A DNA stretch of 64,000 nucleotides from Pseudomonas sp. ADAK18 (GTDB lineage: Bacteria > Pseudomonadota > Gammaproteobacteria > Pseudomonadales > Pseudomonadaceae): the NCBI RefSeq assembly GCF_012935695.1, contig NZ_CP052859.1, forward strand, positions 2,583,001-2,647,000, in the 5' to 3' direction. Made by a program: the position numbers and the translations under genes. Numbering within the stretch: position 1 is the stretch's first letter; every line of letters starts with the position of its first letter. Shown piece by piece: positions 28,517 to 37,884 of the stretch. A model generated the notes under the pieces. That model searched no databases. It was given only the letters and a program-made list of their open reading frames with translations, and had not been told where the DNA came from.

Positions 28517-29406
28517 CAGTCGCCTCCACCCCCCAAGCGGCTGCCCCAGCCCAACTTGGTCCGGCAGACTTCGTAATAGTTGTGGTCCAGCGGGTGGATC
28601 AGCCGCAGTTTCTGCGCCTTTTTGCTCACGGTGATGGTGTCACCGGGGGCGCAGGTGAAATGGTTCTGCCCGTCGCAGGAGACTTGCGGGTAAATCTGCA
28701 TGTCTTTGGAAACCACGATTTTCAGCTCACTGTTACCGTCGACCACGATGGGCCTGCTGGACAACATATGGGGGTACATCGGCACGATCACAATGGCATC
28801 CAGCTTGGGATGCATGATCGGACCGCCGGCAGACAATGCGTAGGCCGTGGAGCCGGTGGGCGTGGCGACGATCAGGCCGTCCGCCTTCTGGCTGCAAACG
28901 AACTGGCCATCGATATACAGCTCGAACTCGATCATCCGCGTCGACTTGCCAGGGTGCAGCACCACATCGTTAAGGGCATCGCCCTGGCCGATGGCTTCGC
29001 CGTGACGGCGCACTTCAGCCTGCAACAGGAAGCGGTTTTCCACCAGATAGTGGCCGTCCAGCACCTTGGCCACTTCGACTTCCAATTCATCGGGGCGGAT
29101 ATCGGTGAGAAAACCCAGGCTGCCACGGTTGATCCCCAGCACCGGCACGTTATGCCGGGCCAACGCACGGGCGGCGCCCAGCAGGCTGCCGTCGCCGCCG
29201 ACCACGATCACCATGTCACAGACTTCGCCGAGCATCTTGCGCGACGAGGTCTGCAGGCCATGACCCGGCAGAATCTCGGCGATGGTGTCTTCGAGGATCA
29301 CATGCAGGTGGCGCTCGAGCAGAAACTTTTTCAGCCGGCGGACGGTGTCCAGGACCTGTGTACTGCCCAGGCGACCGATAATGCCGATATTGCGAAATTG
29401 CTCCAT
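28516..29406 (-). CDS. nadK: NAD kinase
   Basis: This 296-aa cytosolic enzyme phosphorylates NAD to NADP. Diagnostic motifs are [15 protein letters not shown] (the GGDG loop), [13 protein letters not shown], and the substrate loop [19 protein letters not shown] 29406 has AGGAG 6 nt upstream and gives the standard N-terminus [14 protein letters not shown]. It is the first gene of the train continuing through metallophosphoesterase, rhomboid, YeaC, DUF2797 and pepN, with overlaps at most junctions. Confidence 0.96.
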   Translation of the reverse strand: MEQFRNIGIIGRLGSTQVLDTVRRLKKFLLERHLHVILEDTIAEILPGHGLQTSSRKMLGEVCDMVIVVGGDGSLLGAARALARHNVPVLGINRGSLGFLTDIRPDELEVEVAKVLDGHYLVENRFLLQAEVRRHGEAIGQGDALNDVVLHPGKSTRMIEFELYIDGQFVCSQKADGLIVATPTGSTAYALSAGGPIMHPKLDAIVIVPMYPHMLSSRPIVVDGNSELKIVVSKDMQIYPQVSCDGQNHFTCAPGDTITVSKKAQKLRLIHPLDHNYYEVCRTKLGWGSRLGGGGD

Positions 29407-29489
29407 GGGGCTCCTGCGGGGTTTGCGTGGCGACAAAAAGAACGATTATGGGCGAAAGGTGGCATTAGACAAAATTCTTTGTCGTCGCC

Positions 29490-29513
29490 CTGTAGCCGCT
29501 GCCGAGGCTACAC
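29490..29513. repeat. Single REP element
   Basis: TGTAGCCGCTGCCGAGGCTACA is a copy, with small changes, of the arm at 18699. Its ends are self-complementary (TGTAGC/GCTACA). It sits between divergent nadK and the DUF1853 gene, only 8 nt before the DUF1853 start codon, so it overlaps the region where a ribosome-binding site would be. Confidence 0.75.
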
Positions 29514-29520
29514 TCGCACA

Positions 29521-30507
29521 ATGACTCTGTTCCCTGATTTACAGAACCTGCCCCGCCAACTGCGCCACCCTGAAGTGCGCGACTTGGCGTGGGTGATGCT
29601 CGCCCCACCGATGCTGGCGCAAACGCCTTGGCCGCAGCGTCATCCATTGACAGGCAGCGACTGGGTGCAAGCGCCGCACCTGCTGGAACAATGGCTGCGG
29701 CAACTGGACCACGACAGCAGCGCCTTGCAGCACTGGTTGAGCCTGGCCCGCACCCGTCGGCTGGGGCTGTATTACGAGCGTCTCTGGCAATTTGCCGTAC
29801 AGCATGCGCCCGGCGTGGAGTTGCTGGCGGCCAACCTGCCAATCCGCCAAGCCGGGCATACCCTGGGTGAGTTGGACATGCTGCTGCGCGACCGCGACGG
29901 TGTGCACCATCTCGAACTGGCGATCAAACTTTATCTGGGGCCTCAGGAAGGTGATGGACGCGACACGGCCAAATGGCTGGGCCCAGGTTGTCACGACCGG
30001 CTGGACCGCAAGCTGGCCCATCTGGCCCAGCATCAACTGCCGATCTCCGCCCGCCCGGAAAGCCGCGAAGCCCTGGCGGCGCTGGATATCCAGCACTTTG
30101 ATGCGCACCTTTGGCTGGGTGGCTATCTGCTGTACCCATGGCCCGGCACCGCGCAGGCGCCTCTTGGCGTCCATCCGCAGCATTTGAATGGGCGCTGGCT
30201 GCATCAGCGGGACTGGTTGGAGTTTGTCACGCAAAGCCCGGCCGGCCGCTGGCAACCCCTGCCCCGCCATGCCTGGCTGGCGCCGGCGCACTATCCGGCA
30301 GATCAAACATGGGAGCCGACCAAAATGCTGCACTGGCTGACTGAACTGGACCCCATGGCGCCCGCACAATTACTGGTGCGGCTGGTTGAAAATACCGAGG
30401 GCGAGTGGGAAGAGGCCGAGCGGTTGTTTCTGGTGGCAGATCTTTGGCCGAATGTGCCAGCGCTTACAGGCTATCGATATGCCGATAGTCAACCTGTAAC
30501 CCCGTAG
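29521..30507 (+). CDS. DUF1853-family protein, PD-(D/E)XK-like
   Basis: A 328-aa protein of the DUF1853 family. The centre has [24 protein letters not shown]: an acidic residue, about ten residues, then ELAIK, the arrangement of a PD-(D/E)XK nuclease active site. The REP sequence lies immediately before the ATG and no clear ribosome-binding site is visible, so expression may be low or leaderless. The last 44 bp overlap the convergent VWA gene. Nuclease function is inferred from the motif only. Confidence 0.8.
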   Translation: MTLFPDLQNLPRQLRHPEVRDLAWVMLAPPMLAQTPWPQRHPLTGSDWVQAPHLLEQWLRQLDHDSSALQHWLSLARTRRLGLYYERLWQFAVQHAPGVELLAANLPIRQAGHTLGELDMLLRDRDGVHHLELAIKLYLGPQEGDGRDTAKWLGPGCHDRLDRKLAHLAQHQLPISARPESREALAALDIQHFDAHLWLGGYLLYPWPGTAQAPLGVHPQHLNGRWLHQRDWLEFVTQSPAGRWQPLPRHAWLAPAHYPADQTWEPTKMLHWLTELDPMAPAQLLVRLVENTEGEWEEAERLFLVADLWPNVPALTGYRYADSQPVTP

Positions 30508-31195
30508 CCAATGCCTGTGCCCGCCCCAGCCGAATGGGCCCCCGCTCTATATCCACCAGTAGTCCCGGGCAATCGAGCTGCGGCAACGGCATGACATCCT
30601 TGAGCCGGCCATCCGTGATCACCAGCAAGCGCTGCTGCTCCGCCGGATAACGCTTGCGCCGGGCCGCCAGCCAATGACCGGCTTCACTCAGCGCCGCCAG
30701 CAATGGCGTGCCACCGCCCGCCCCCAGGCCGTCGAGCCACTGACTTAACCCTTTGGCCGCCCTCAGCCCCTGTACTTGCCACTTGGGTGACGGCCCGCTC
30801 ACCGTGAGCAATGCCATCCGCGCCCGTTGGCGGTAAGCATCGTCAAACAGCTGAGCCAGAAAGCCCTTGGCGTCACTCAAGGCCTGATGTCGCCGAGTGG
30901 AAGCCGAGGCATCGACAATCACCAACCACAACTCATGGGGTGATCGGCTACGCAGGCGGTACAACAGGTCTTCACGGCATTGCGGCCGCCCGCCGAGCAA
31001 AGTGCCCGGCCAGTTGACTGAACCTTGTACAGCACTGCGCGCCGGCCCTTGCCGGCCCTTGTCCAGTCGGCCCGCTTTGGGCCGGGCATCCGCCCCCGCG
31101 TCAAGTCGAGGGCGAATGCCTAGGGCTTTTTTGGCCAGGCAGGCACATCTCGCCGGGCGCCCACGGGCAAAGCAGGTGCAGGCATGTCGCCCCAC
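30464..31195 (-). CDS. VWA-domain protein, ChlD-like cobaltochelatase subunit
   Basis: A 243-aa protein with a C-terminal von Willebrand A domain. The MIDAS metal site is complete: DASAST near residue 95, the Thr in [11 protein letters not shown], and the Asp in ITDGRLKD. It resembles the C-terminal half of magnesium chelatase subunit D. The upstream chlI-like gene provides the AAA+ partner and cobN the large subunit, so the three should form the cobalt chelatase, replacing CobS/CobT. The start is uncertain: ATG 31195 lies within chlI by 76 bp, and the first 60 residues are Arg/Cys-rich and may not be translated. Confidence 0.75.
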   Translation of the reverse strand: MGRHACTCFARGRPARCACLAKKALGIRPRLDAGADARPKAGRLDKGRQGPARSAVQGSVNWPGTLLGGRPQCREDLLYRLRSRSPHELWLVIVDASASTRRHQALSDAKGFLAQLFDDAYRQRARMALLTVSGPSPKWQVQGLRAAKGLSQWLDGLGAGGGTPLLAALSEAGHWLAARRKRYPAEQQRLLVITDGRLKDVMPLPQLDCPGLLVDIERGPIRLGRAQALATGLQVDYRHIDSL

Positions 31196-32121
31196 TGGCC
31201 CTGCCCCTCGGAAGGCGATGGATCAGAAGGCTTTGATGACTGGCCATTTGACGGGCTCGCAGGACTGGACGGCTCCTGACGCCGATGTCGCAGGGCAAAC
31301 TCCGCCACCGCGTCGATATCTTCCTCACGGATAGCCGCCGCCCCACGCCACGCCGCATGCGCTCTCGCGCCGCGCAACCAGACCAGATCGGCACGCAAAC
31401 CGTCGACGCCGGCCGCAAAGCAGCGCTCGGTAATTTGCCCCAAGGCCTGATCATCCAGTGGGATGCTCTCCAGTAGCGCCCGGGCCTGTGTGCAGCGCTC
31501 ACGTAACGCGGCCTGCTGACCGGCCCACTGTGCGCAGAAAGCTTCGGGATCGCTGTCAAAATCCAGCCTGCGGCGAATGATCTGCCTCCGTTGCGCAGGC
31601 AGCGTTTGCCCGCTCAACGCCACATTGAAACCAAACCGATCAAGTAACTGCGGGCGCAGCTCACCTTCTTCCGGGTTCATCGTGCCAATCAGTACAAAGC
31701 GCGCCGAATGGCGGTGGGAAATGCCGTCGCGCTCGATCAGGTTGGTGCCGCTGGCCGCCACGTCCAGCAGCAGGTCCACCAGATGGTCAGGCAGCAAATT
31801 GACCTCATCGACGTACAACACGCCGCCATCCGCCTTGGCCAGCACGCCGGGGGAAAATTGCGCGCGGCCTTCGCTCAGCGCGGCGTCCAAGTCGAGGGTG
31901 CCCACCAGGCGCTCCTCGGTGGCGCCCAGGGGCAGCGTGACGAACTGGCCGCTCGCCAACAAATCCGCCAGGCCACGGGCCAGGGTAGATTTGGCCATCC
32001 CCCGAGGGCCCTCGATCAACACGCCACCGATTTTCGGGTCGATGGCGGTCAGGCACAGGGCCAGTTTGAGGTCGTCGGCGCCAACGACGGCGGACAGCGG
32101 GAAATGAGGGAGGTCGGTCAT
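31120..32121 (-). CDS. chlI: AAA+ ATPase, magnesium/cobalt chelatase subunit I (ChlI/BchI-like)
   Basis: This 333-aa ATPase has Walker A in EGPRGMAKSTLARGLAD, Walker B in GGVLYVDEVNLLPDHLV, and the BchI-type sensor segment RFVLIGTMNPEEGELRPQLLDRFG. The last 70 residues are Ser/Pro-rich and probably disordered. ATG 32121 shares one base with the cobN stop (TGATG). In pseudomonads this gene and the VWA gene replace cobS/cobT as motor subunits for CobN; that assignment rests on operon context. Confidence 0.85.
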   Translation of the reverse strand: MTDLPHFPLSAVVGADDLKLALCLTAIDPKIGGVLIEGPRGMAKSTLARGLADLLASGQFVTLPLGATEERLVGTLDLDAALSEGRAQFSPGVLAKADGGVLYVDEVNLLPDHLVDLLLDVAASGTNLIERDGISHRHSARFVLIGTMNPEEGELRPQLLDRFGFNVALSGQTLPAQRRQIIRRRLDFDSDPEAFCAQWAGQQAALRERCTQARALLESIPLDDQALGQITERCFAAGVDGLRADLVWLRGARAHAAWRGAAAIREEDIDAVAEFALRHRRQEPSSPASPSNGQSSKPSDPSPSEGQGQWGDMPAPALPVGARRDVPAWPKKP

Positions 32122-35100
32122 CAACTGTCTTCTTCTATATCCAACAACAAATTTTCCAACGCCTCACGATAGGCCCCGGGTTCCTGCCACATACCTCGCT
32201 GCTGGGCTTCCAGCATGCGCTCAGTCATCTCTCGCAAGGCGGCCGGGTTGTGCTGCTGCACAAATTCGCGGGTGTCGGGATCCAGTAAATAGGCATCAGC
32301 CAGCAACGCATATTGATGATCATCGATCAGCGCCGTAGTGGCGTCGAAGGCAAACAGGTTGTCCACGGTCGCCGCCATCTCGAACGCACCTTTATAGCCA
32401 TGGCGCTTGACTCCTTCGATCCACTTCGGATTGGCCGCCCGGGCACGGATTACCCGGTTCAGCTCTTCTTTCAAGGTGCGGATCTTCGGTAAGTCCGGCT
32501 GGCTGTGGTCGCCGTGATAACTGGCGGCCCTATCACCGCTCAGGGTTTCCACGGCAGCGAGCATACCGCCCTGGAACTGGTAGTAATCGTTGGAATCGAG
32601 CACGTCATGCTCGCGGTTGTCCTGGTTCTGCAACACTGCCTGGACCTGGCTCAAACGCTGAGCGAACTGTTCACGGGCGGCAGTGCCTTCGTCGGAACCG
32701 CCATAAGCGTAGCCACCCCAGTTGAGGTAAACCTCGGCCAGGTCTTCTCGGCTCTGCCAAAGACGACCGTCAATCGCCCCCTGCACGCCCGCGCCATAGG
32801 CACCGGGCTTGGCACCGAAGATTCGCCAGCCGGCCTGTTTTGCCGCAGCCTCGTCATCCAGTCCGGACAGGCGCAAGGCTTCGCGTTCGCTGCGCACCTT
32901 GGCCGCCAGCGGGTTCATGTCATCCGGCTCATCCAGCGCCGCCACGGCTTGCACGGCCGCGTCGAACAGGCGGATCAGATTGGCGAAGGCGTCCCGGAAG
33001 AACCCGGACACCCGCAACGTCACATCAACGCGTGGGCGATCCAGCAGGCTCAGGGGCAGGATTTCAAAGTCATCCACCCGCTGACTGCCCGTGGCCCATA
33101 CCGGACGCACGCCCATCAGTGCCATAGCTTGGGCGATATCGTCACCCCCGGTGCGCATGGTAGCGGTGCCCCACACCGACAGGCCGAGTTGGCGCAGGTG
33201 GTCACCGTGGTCCTGCAAATGCCGCTCAAGAATCAGGGTTGCCGACTGGAAGCCAATACGCCAGGCCGTGGTGGTGGGCAGGTTGCGCACATCCACCGAG
33301 AAAAAGTTGCGTCCGGTAGGCAGCACATCCAGACGGCCACGGCTGGGTGCGCCGCTGGGACCGGCCGGCACGAAACGCCCGCACAGGGCATCCAGCAAAC
33401 CGCGCATTTCCGCCGGGCCGCAAGCATCCAGGCGCGGAGCGACGACAATACGCAGGCTCTCGATCACACCTTTGACGTCTTGCCAGCCTGGCTCTTCAAG
33501 CTGCTCAAGTGCGCCCTCCAGGGACTGCTCGATCAGGCGCGCAGCGTAGAGTTCCAGACGTTCACGGGTGTCGCCCGCCGTACGCCACAACTGTGGGTCA
33601 ATCTTCTGCAGGACCTCGGGACGACGCCCGGTCCACGGTTCGGCCAGCGCGCAATCCAACGGATCGAAGCCCAGTTCAAACGCCTTGGCCAGCACCCGCA
33701 ACAAACTCGATTGCGGCCCGCGGCCGTCGCCTCGCGGAATGCGTAGCAATGCCAGCAGGGTGTCGATACGCAAGCGCCCCACTGGCGACTCACCGAAAAT
33801 GTGCAGACCGTCGCGGATCTGCGACTCCTTCAAGTCACACAAGTACGTGTCCAGGCGTGGCAACCAGATGGCCGCATCGGCATCGCTGTCGAGGTTTTCG
33901 TCCAGCGCCAGCTCCTGGTCGATACGGGTTTCCCGCACCAACTTGAGAATGTCCTTTTGCAACTCCCGGGCACGGCGCGGATCAAGCAGTTGTGCTTCGT
34001 AATACTCGTCCGCCAGCAACTCCAGGTTGCGCAACGGCCCGTAGGTTTCGGCACGGGTCAGCGGCGGCATCAGGTGATCGATGATCACTGCCTGGGTACG
34101 ACGTTTGGCCTGGGCGCCCTCGCCCGGGTCGTTGACAATAAAGGGATAGATATTCGGCAGCGGCCCCAGCAACGCATCCGGCCAGCAGTTTTCCGACAGC
34201 CCGACGCCCTTACCCGGCAGCCACTCCAGGTTGCCGTGTTTGCCGACGTGGACCACCGCATGGGTGCCGTAGGTCTGGCGCAACCAGAAGTAGAACGCCA
34301 GATAACCGTGAGGCGGCACCAGATCCGGGTCGTGGTACACAGCGCTGGCATCCACCTGATAACCCCGGGCGGGCTGAATGCCGACGAAGGTCAGGCCAAA
34401 ACGCAGGCCGGCGATCATCATGCGGCCGTCACGGAACATCGGATCATTGTGGGGAGAGCCCCAGCGCTCCAATACGGCTTGGCGGTTGGCCTCGGGCAGG
34501 CGCTTGAACATTGCCTCGTAGTCGTCCAGCCCCAGGCTTTGATGGCAAGGACGCAGATCGAGGCTGTCGAGGTCGTTGCTGACGCCACCCAACAGCGCTT
34601 GAATCAATGCCGTACCGCTTGCCGGCAGCTCGTCCGGCAACGGGTAATCCTCGATTTTCAGCGCCCGAAGGATATTCAGTGCCGCCGCCGGGGTATCAAG
34701 ACCGACGCCGTTGCCAATGCGCCCATCGCGGGTCGGATAGTTGGCAAGAATCAGCGCAATACGCTTTTCGCTATTGGGCACCCGCGCCAGTTCGACCCAG
34801 CGCCTTGCCAGTTCGGCGACAAAATCCATGCGCTCCGGTTGCGCCCGGTAGCACACCACATCGGACTGACTGCGCTCGCTGCGCCAGGCCAGGTCCTTGA
34901 AGCTGATGGGCCGGCTGATGATCCGCCCGTCCAGCTCCGGCAAGGCAATATGCATCGCCAGATCACGGGGGCCGAGGCCTTGCTCGCTGGCTTGCCAGGC
35001 AGGTTCGTTGTCCTGGGCGCAGATGGCCTGGATCACCGGGATGTTGCGGCGAAACGGCCGCAGGTGCGGCGCTTCGGGGCTGGACTGGGCAAAGCCGGTG

Positions 35101-35894
35101 GTGTTGAGAATCACCGACGCCTGCACCTCATCCAGCCAGTCCTCGACCACCGTCAGGCAGCCGGGCTCTTTCAAACTGGCCACCGCAATGGGCAACGGGT
35201 TGAGACCCGCAGCCTGTAAGCGTTGGCAAAACACATCGATAAAAGCGGTGTTGGCCGCCTGCAAATGAGAGCGATAGAACAACACCGCCGCCACCGGGAG
35301 CCCGGCCTGCCAGTCAGCCTGCCAATCGCTCAGGCTGGCATTGGCTTTATGCGGGTGATAAATCGCCGTGCGTGGCAGCACCTGTGGCTCGGCCCAGGCG
35401 TAATCGCGCCCCAGGTAAGTCGTGGCCAGGCAGCGATAGAAATCCAGCGCATTGCCCATGCCGCCCTGGCGCAGGAAGTGCCAGAGGCGGTCACGCGCCT
35501 CCATACTCACGGTGCTGAGGCCGCTGAGCTCCGGGTCCGGACGATCGTCCCCCGGCACCAGAATCAGTTGAACGCCGCGCTGCGCCAACTCCACCAGGCG
35601 CTCAATGCCGTAACGCCAATAAGCAATCCCGCCGTGGAGCGAGATCAGGATGACCTTGGCGTGACGCAGCACCTCATCCACATACAAGTCGACCGACGCA
35701 TGATTCTGCACCTGCATCGGGTTGGCCAGGCGCAGGCTCGGGTAGTCCGCAGGCAATTGCTGTGCGGCTTCGGCCAGCAGCGCCAGGCTGGAATCGCCGC
35801 TGCACAAAACCACCAGCTCGGCCGGGGTTTGTCCAAGGTCGGCAATGTTGTCATCCGAGACGAAACCCCCGGGCTGGGTCCTGAGCAGGTGCAT
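32121..35894 (-). CDS. cobN: Cobaltochelatase large subunit CobN
   Basis: This 1257-aa protein is the tetrapyrrole-binding subunit that inserts Co2+ into hydrogenobyrinic acid a,c-diamide in aerobic cobalamin synthesis. It shows CobN/BchH family stretches throughout, for example DLVPPHGYLAFYFWLRQ, HVGKHGNLEWLPGKGVGLS, and near the C-terminus WGGYAYGGSDEG followed by NDYYQFQGGMLAAVETLSG. Length is typical. Its ATG lies 3 nt after the cobW stop. The downstream chlI overlaps by one base, and a B12 riboswitch controls the whole set from upstream of cobW. Confidence 0.96.
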   Translation of the reverse strand: MHLLRTQPGGFVSDDNIADLGQTPAELVVLCSGDSSLALLAEAAQQLPADYPSLRLANPMQVQNHASVDLYVDEVLRHAKVILISLHGGIAYWRYGIERLVELAQRGVQLILVPGDDRPDPELSGLSTVSMEARDRLWHFLRQGGMGNALDFYRCLATTYLGRDYAWAEPQVLPRTAIYHPHKANASLSDWQADWQAGLPVAAVLFYRSHLQAANTAFIDVFCQRLQAAGLNPLPIAVASLKEPGCLTVVEDWLDEVQASVILNTTGFAQSSPEAPHLRPFRRNIPVIQAICAQDNEPAWQASEQGLGPRDLAMHIALPELDGRIISRPISFKDLAWRSERSQSDVVCYRAQPERMDFVAELARRWVELARVPNSEKRIALILANYPTRDGRIGNGVGLDTPAAALNILRALKIEDYPLPDELPASGTALIQALLGGVSNDLDSLDLRPCHQSLGLDDYEAMFKRLPEANRQAVLERWGSPHNDPMFRDGRMMIAGLRFGLTFVGIQPARGYQVDASAVYHDPDLVPPHGYLAFYFWLRQTYGTHAVVHVGKHGNLEWLPGKGVGLSENCWPDALLGPLPNIYPFIVNDPGEGAQAKRRTQAVIIDHLMPPLTRAETYGPLRNLELLADEYYEAQLLDPRRARELQKDILKLVRETRIDQELALDENLDSDADAAIWLPRLDTYLCDLKESQIRDGLHIFGESPVGRLRIDTLLALLRIPRGDGRGPQSSLLRVLAKAFELGFDPLDCALAEPWTGRRPEVLQKIDPQLWRTAGDTRERLELYAARLIEQSLEGALEQLEEPGWQDVKGVIESLRIVVAPRLDACGPAEMRGLLDALCGRFVPAGPSGAPSRGRLDVLPTGRNFFSVDVRNLPTTTAWRIGFQSATLILERHLQDHGDHLRQLGLSVWGTATMRTGGDDIAQAMALMGVRPVWATGSQRVDDFEILPLSLLDRPRVDVTLRVSGFFRDAFANLIRLFDAAVQAVAALDEPDDMNPLAAKVRSEREALRLSGLDDEAAAKQAGWRIFGAKPGAYGAGVQGAIDGRLWQSREDLAEVYLNWGGYAYGGSDEGTAAREQFAQRLSQVQAVLQNQDNREHDVLDSNDYYQFQGGMLAAVETLSGDRAASYHGDHSQPDLPKIRTLKEELNRVIRARAANPKWIEGVKRHGYKGAFEMAATVDNLFAFDATTALIDDHQYALLADAYLLDPDTREFVQQHNPAALREMTERMLEAQQRGMWQEPGAYREALENLLLDIEEDS

Positions 35895-35897
35895 GGC

Positions 35898-36959
35898 TTA
35901 AACGCTGAGGGCAGCGCGCAGTTGCGCTTCGAGCAAGGTGGCATCCAGTTCCTGGCCGATCAGCACCAGATGAGTCGCGCGCCGCTCATCGGCACGCCAG
36001 GCGCGGTCGAAGTGTTTGTCGAAACGGGTGCCTACACCCTGGATCAGCAGGCGCATTGGTTTGTTGGGAATAGCCGCGAAGCCCTTGACCCGCAGGATGC
36101 CGTGCTGGACCACCAGTTGAGTCAATGCGTCGAGCAACAGGCTTTCGTCGGCTTGCGGCAGTTCGATGGAGATCGAGTCAAATGCGTCGTGATCATGGTC
36201 GTCTTCACCTTCGTGGTGATGATCGTGATGGCTGTGACGGCCGTCGATGTGCTCTTCGGAACCGGCACCCAGGCCAATCAGTACATCCAGCGGCAAACGA
36301 CCACTGCTGGCTTCGATGATCTTGACCGCTGGCGGCAGCTCCTCGGCGACTTCCAGGCGTACGCGGGCCAGGTCTTCGGGGCTGATCAAGTCGGATTTGT
36401 TGAGGATCACCAGGTCGGCGCTGGCCAGTTGGTCGGCGAACAGCTCGTGCAGCGGCGATTCGTGGTCAAGATTAGGGTCGAGTTTGCGCTGGGCATCCAC
36501 TTGATCCGGGAACGCAGCGAAGGTGCCAGCCGCCACGGCCGGGCTGTCGACCACGGTGATCACTGCGTCAACGGTGCAGGCGCTACGAATTTCCGGCCAC
36601 TGGAAGGCCTGGACCAGCGGTTTTGGCAGGGCCAGTCCCGAGGTTTCGATGAGGATATGGTCGAGGTCGCCGCGACGGGCCACCAACTCGCGCATCACCG
36701 GAAAGAACTCTTCCTGGACCGTGCAGCACAGGCAACCGTTAGCCAGCTCGTAAACGCGGCCGTTGGCTTCTTCTTCGGTGCAGCCGATGGAGCATTGCTT
36801 GAGGATTTCGCCATCAATGCCCAACTCGCCGAACTCGTTGACGATCACCGCGATACGGCGGCCCTGAGCGTTGTCCAGCATGTGGCGCAGCAAGGTGGTC
36901 TTGCCCGAACCGAGGAAGCCGGTAACGATGGTGACGGGGAGTTTGGCCAGTGTTTTCAT
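35898..36959 (-). CDS. cobW: CobW-type GTPase metal chaperone
   Basis: This 353-aa G3E-family GTPase probably delivers cobalt to CobN. Walker A is VTGFLGSGKTTLLRHML at residues 11-27, the metal site CxCC is in ELANGCLCCTVQEEF, and the base-recognition motif NKSD is present. A His-rich metal-binding loop (DGRHSHHDHHHEGEDDHDHD) near residue 235 precedes the C-terminal CobW domain. ATG 36959 gives the conserved start MKTLAKLPVTIVTG. It is the first gene after a cobalamin riboswitch, so expression should drop when B12 is plentiful. Confidence 0.94.
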   Translation of the reverse strand: MKTLAKLPVTIVTGFLGSGKTTLLRHMLDNAQGRRIAVIVNEFGELGIDGEILKQCSIGCTEEEANGRVYELANGCLCCTVQEEFFPVMRELVARRGDLDHILIETSGLALPKPLVQAFQWPEIRSACTVDAVITVVDSPAVAAGTFAAFPDQVDAQRKLDPNLDHESPLHELFADQLASADLVILNKSDLISPEDLARVRLEVAEELPPAVKIIEASSGRLPLDVLIGLGAGSEEHIDGRHSHHDHHHEGEDDHDHDAFDSISIELPQADESLLLDALTQLVVQHGILRVKGFAAIPNKPMRLLIQGVGTRFDKHFDRAWRADERRATHLVLIGQELDATLLEAQLRAALSV

Positions 36960-37065
36960 CGGATGCCCTTTGGGGCGGGCATACGGGACGACTGGCCCTG
37001 CGACGGCACGCAGAAACCTGTTTCGCCACCGGATCACCCCGCCCGGTTGAAAGTTGAGAATCGTT

Positions 37066-37240
37066 GCGAGGCAGGTCTCCTGGCTTGGGGCTTGCCAGTC
37101 GTTCGACTGGCGCTGGCTGCGCCTTCCCGCCTGGTTCAGGCAGTGGCGTGGCAGTCAGATAAACCCTTTACAGTTGCGGGGGCAGCCGCGGCATTGACCG
37201 CGTTCCCTTCTTAGCTTCGGCCTGGGCCGAAGAACCTCGA
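37066..37240 (-). promoter_or_regulatory. Cobalamin (B12) riboswitch upstream of cobW
   Basis: On the minus strand the conserved core GCTGCCCCCGCAACTGTAA and the B12 box GCCAGGAGACCTGCC (about 37069-37085) occur in the expected order, with the variable arms between. It ends about 110 nt before the cobW start. It should shut down cobW-cobN-chlI-VWA when adenosylcobalamin binds. Confidence 0.93.
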
Positions 37241-37250
37241 AGGCGCAAGG

Positions 37251-37772
37251 CTACGCAGTGCACGAGGAAGGGTCAATCTCCGAACGTTTGGTGTGTATCA
37301 ACGCCAAACGCTCCAGCATGCCTTCGCTCGCCGCGGGTCCAGCCCGTACGCGGCATTGTTCCATCGGCACGATAGCCCCCTGGGCAACGTCAACCACCGC
37401 CACCGCCACTGGACGGGCGGTCGCGGCATCGACCATCTGCAGGCTTTCGCCCTCCGGCGCGAAGTGCCGGTTGCCCCACCCCACGAACGCCATGATCACG
37501 ATCCTGAAATCCTCACCGGCGGGCGTCGGCACATATTCAAAACGCGGCGGCCGCTCACTGTAGCGCCGGCGCTCCAGCAGTCCGCCCTCCACCAGCGTAT
37601 TCAACCGGCGCGTGAGCATGTTGGGCGCAATATCCAGGCTCTGGGAAAACTCGTCAAAGCGCCTCAAGCCCTGCAGCGCATCACGCATGATCAGAATGCT
37701 CCACCACTCACCCACCCTTTCCAGCCCGCGCGCCACCGGGCACTCGGCATTTACCAGCGACTTGCGTTGCAT
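37251..37772 (-). CDS. HxlR-family transcriptional regulator
   Basis: This 173-aa regulator has the HxlR winged helix: CPVARGLERVGEWWSILIMRDALQG, then FDEFSQSLDIAPNMLTRRLNTLVEGGLLERR. A C-terminal extension of about 60 residues follows. HxlR proteins often respond to redox or electrophiles through a conserved Cys near the N-terminus, and Cys11 is in the right place. It is divergent from the FabF-like gene with 112 bp between, making that gene the best candidate target. Its stop lies about 10 nt from the start of the cobW riboswitch. Confidence 0.87.
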   Translation of the reverse strand: MQRKSLVNAECPVARGLERVGEWWSILIMRDALQGLRRFDEFSQSLDIAPNMLTRRLNTLVEGGLLERRRYSERPPRFEYVPTPAGEDFRIVIMAFVGWGNRHFAPEGESLQMVDAATARPVAVAVVDVAQGAIVPMEQCRVRAGPAASEGMLERLALIHTKRSEIDPSSCTA

Positions 37773-37884
37773 TGCAGTTCCTCTATGGGGAAACCCGGAA
37801 TATTTTCGCTACTCGAAGTTACTTTCATGATGATAGCTTCGTCCATGCATTGCTACCAACCAGAAATTGCGGAGCTGAGCGATC

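Noticed and set aside
35223..37214. 663-codon plus-strand frame across cobN 5' end, cobW and the riboswitch
   Set aside because: It crosses two real genes and a riboswitch on the other strand; its composition is that of reversed coding sequence.
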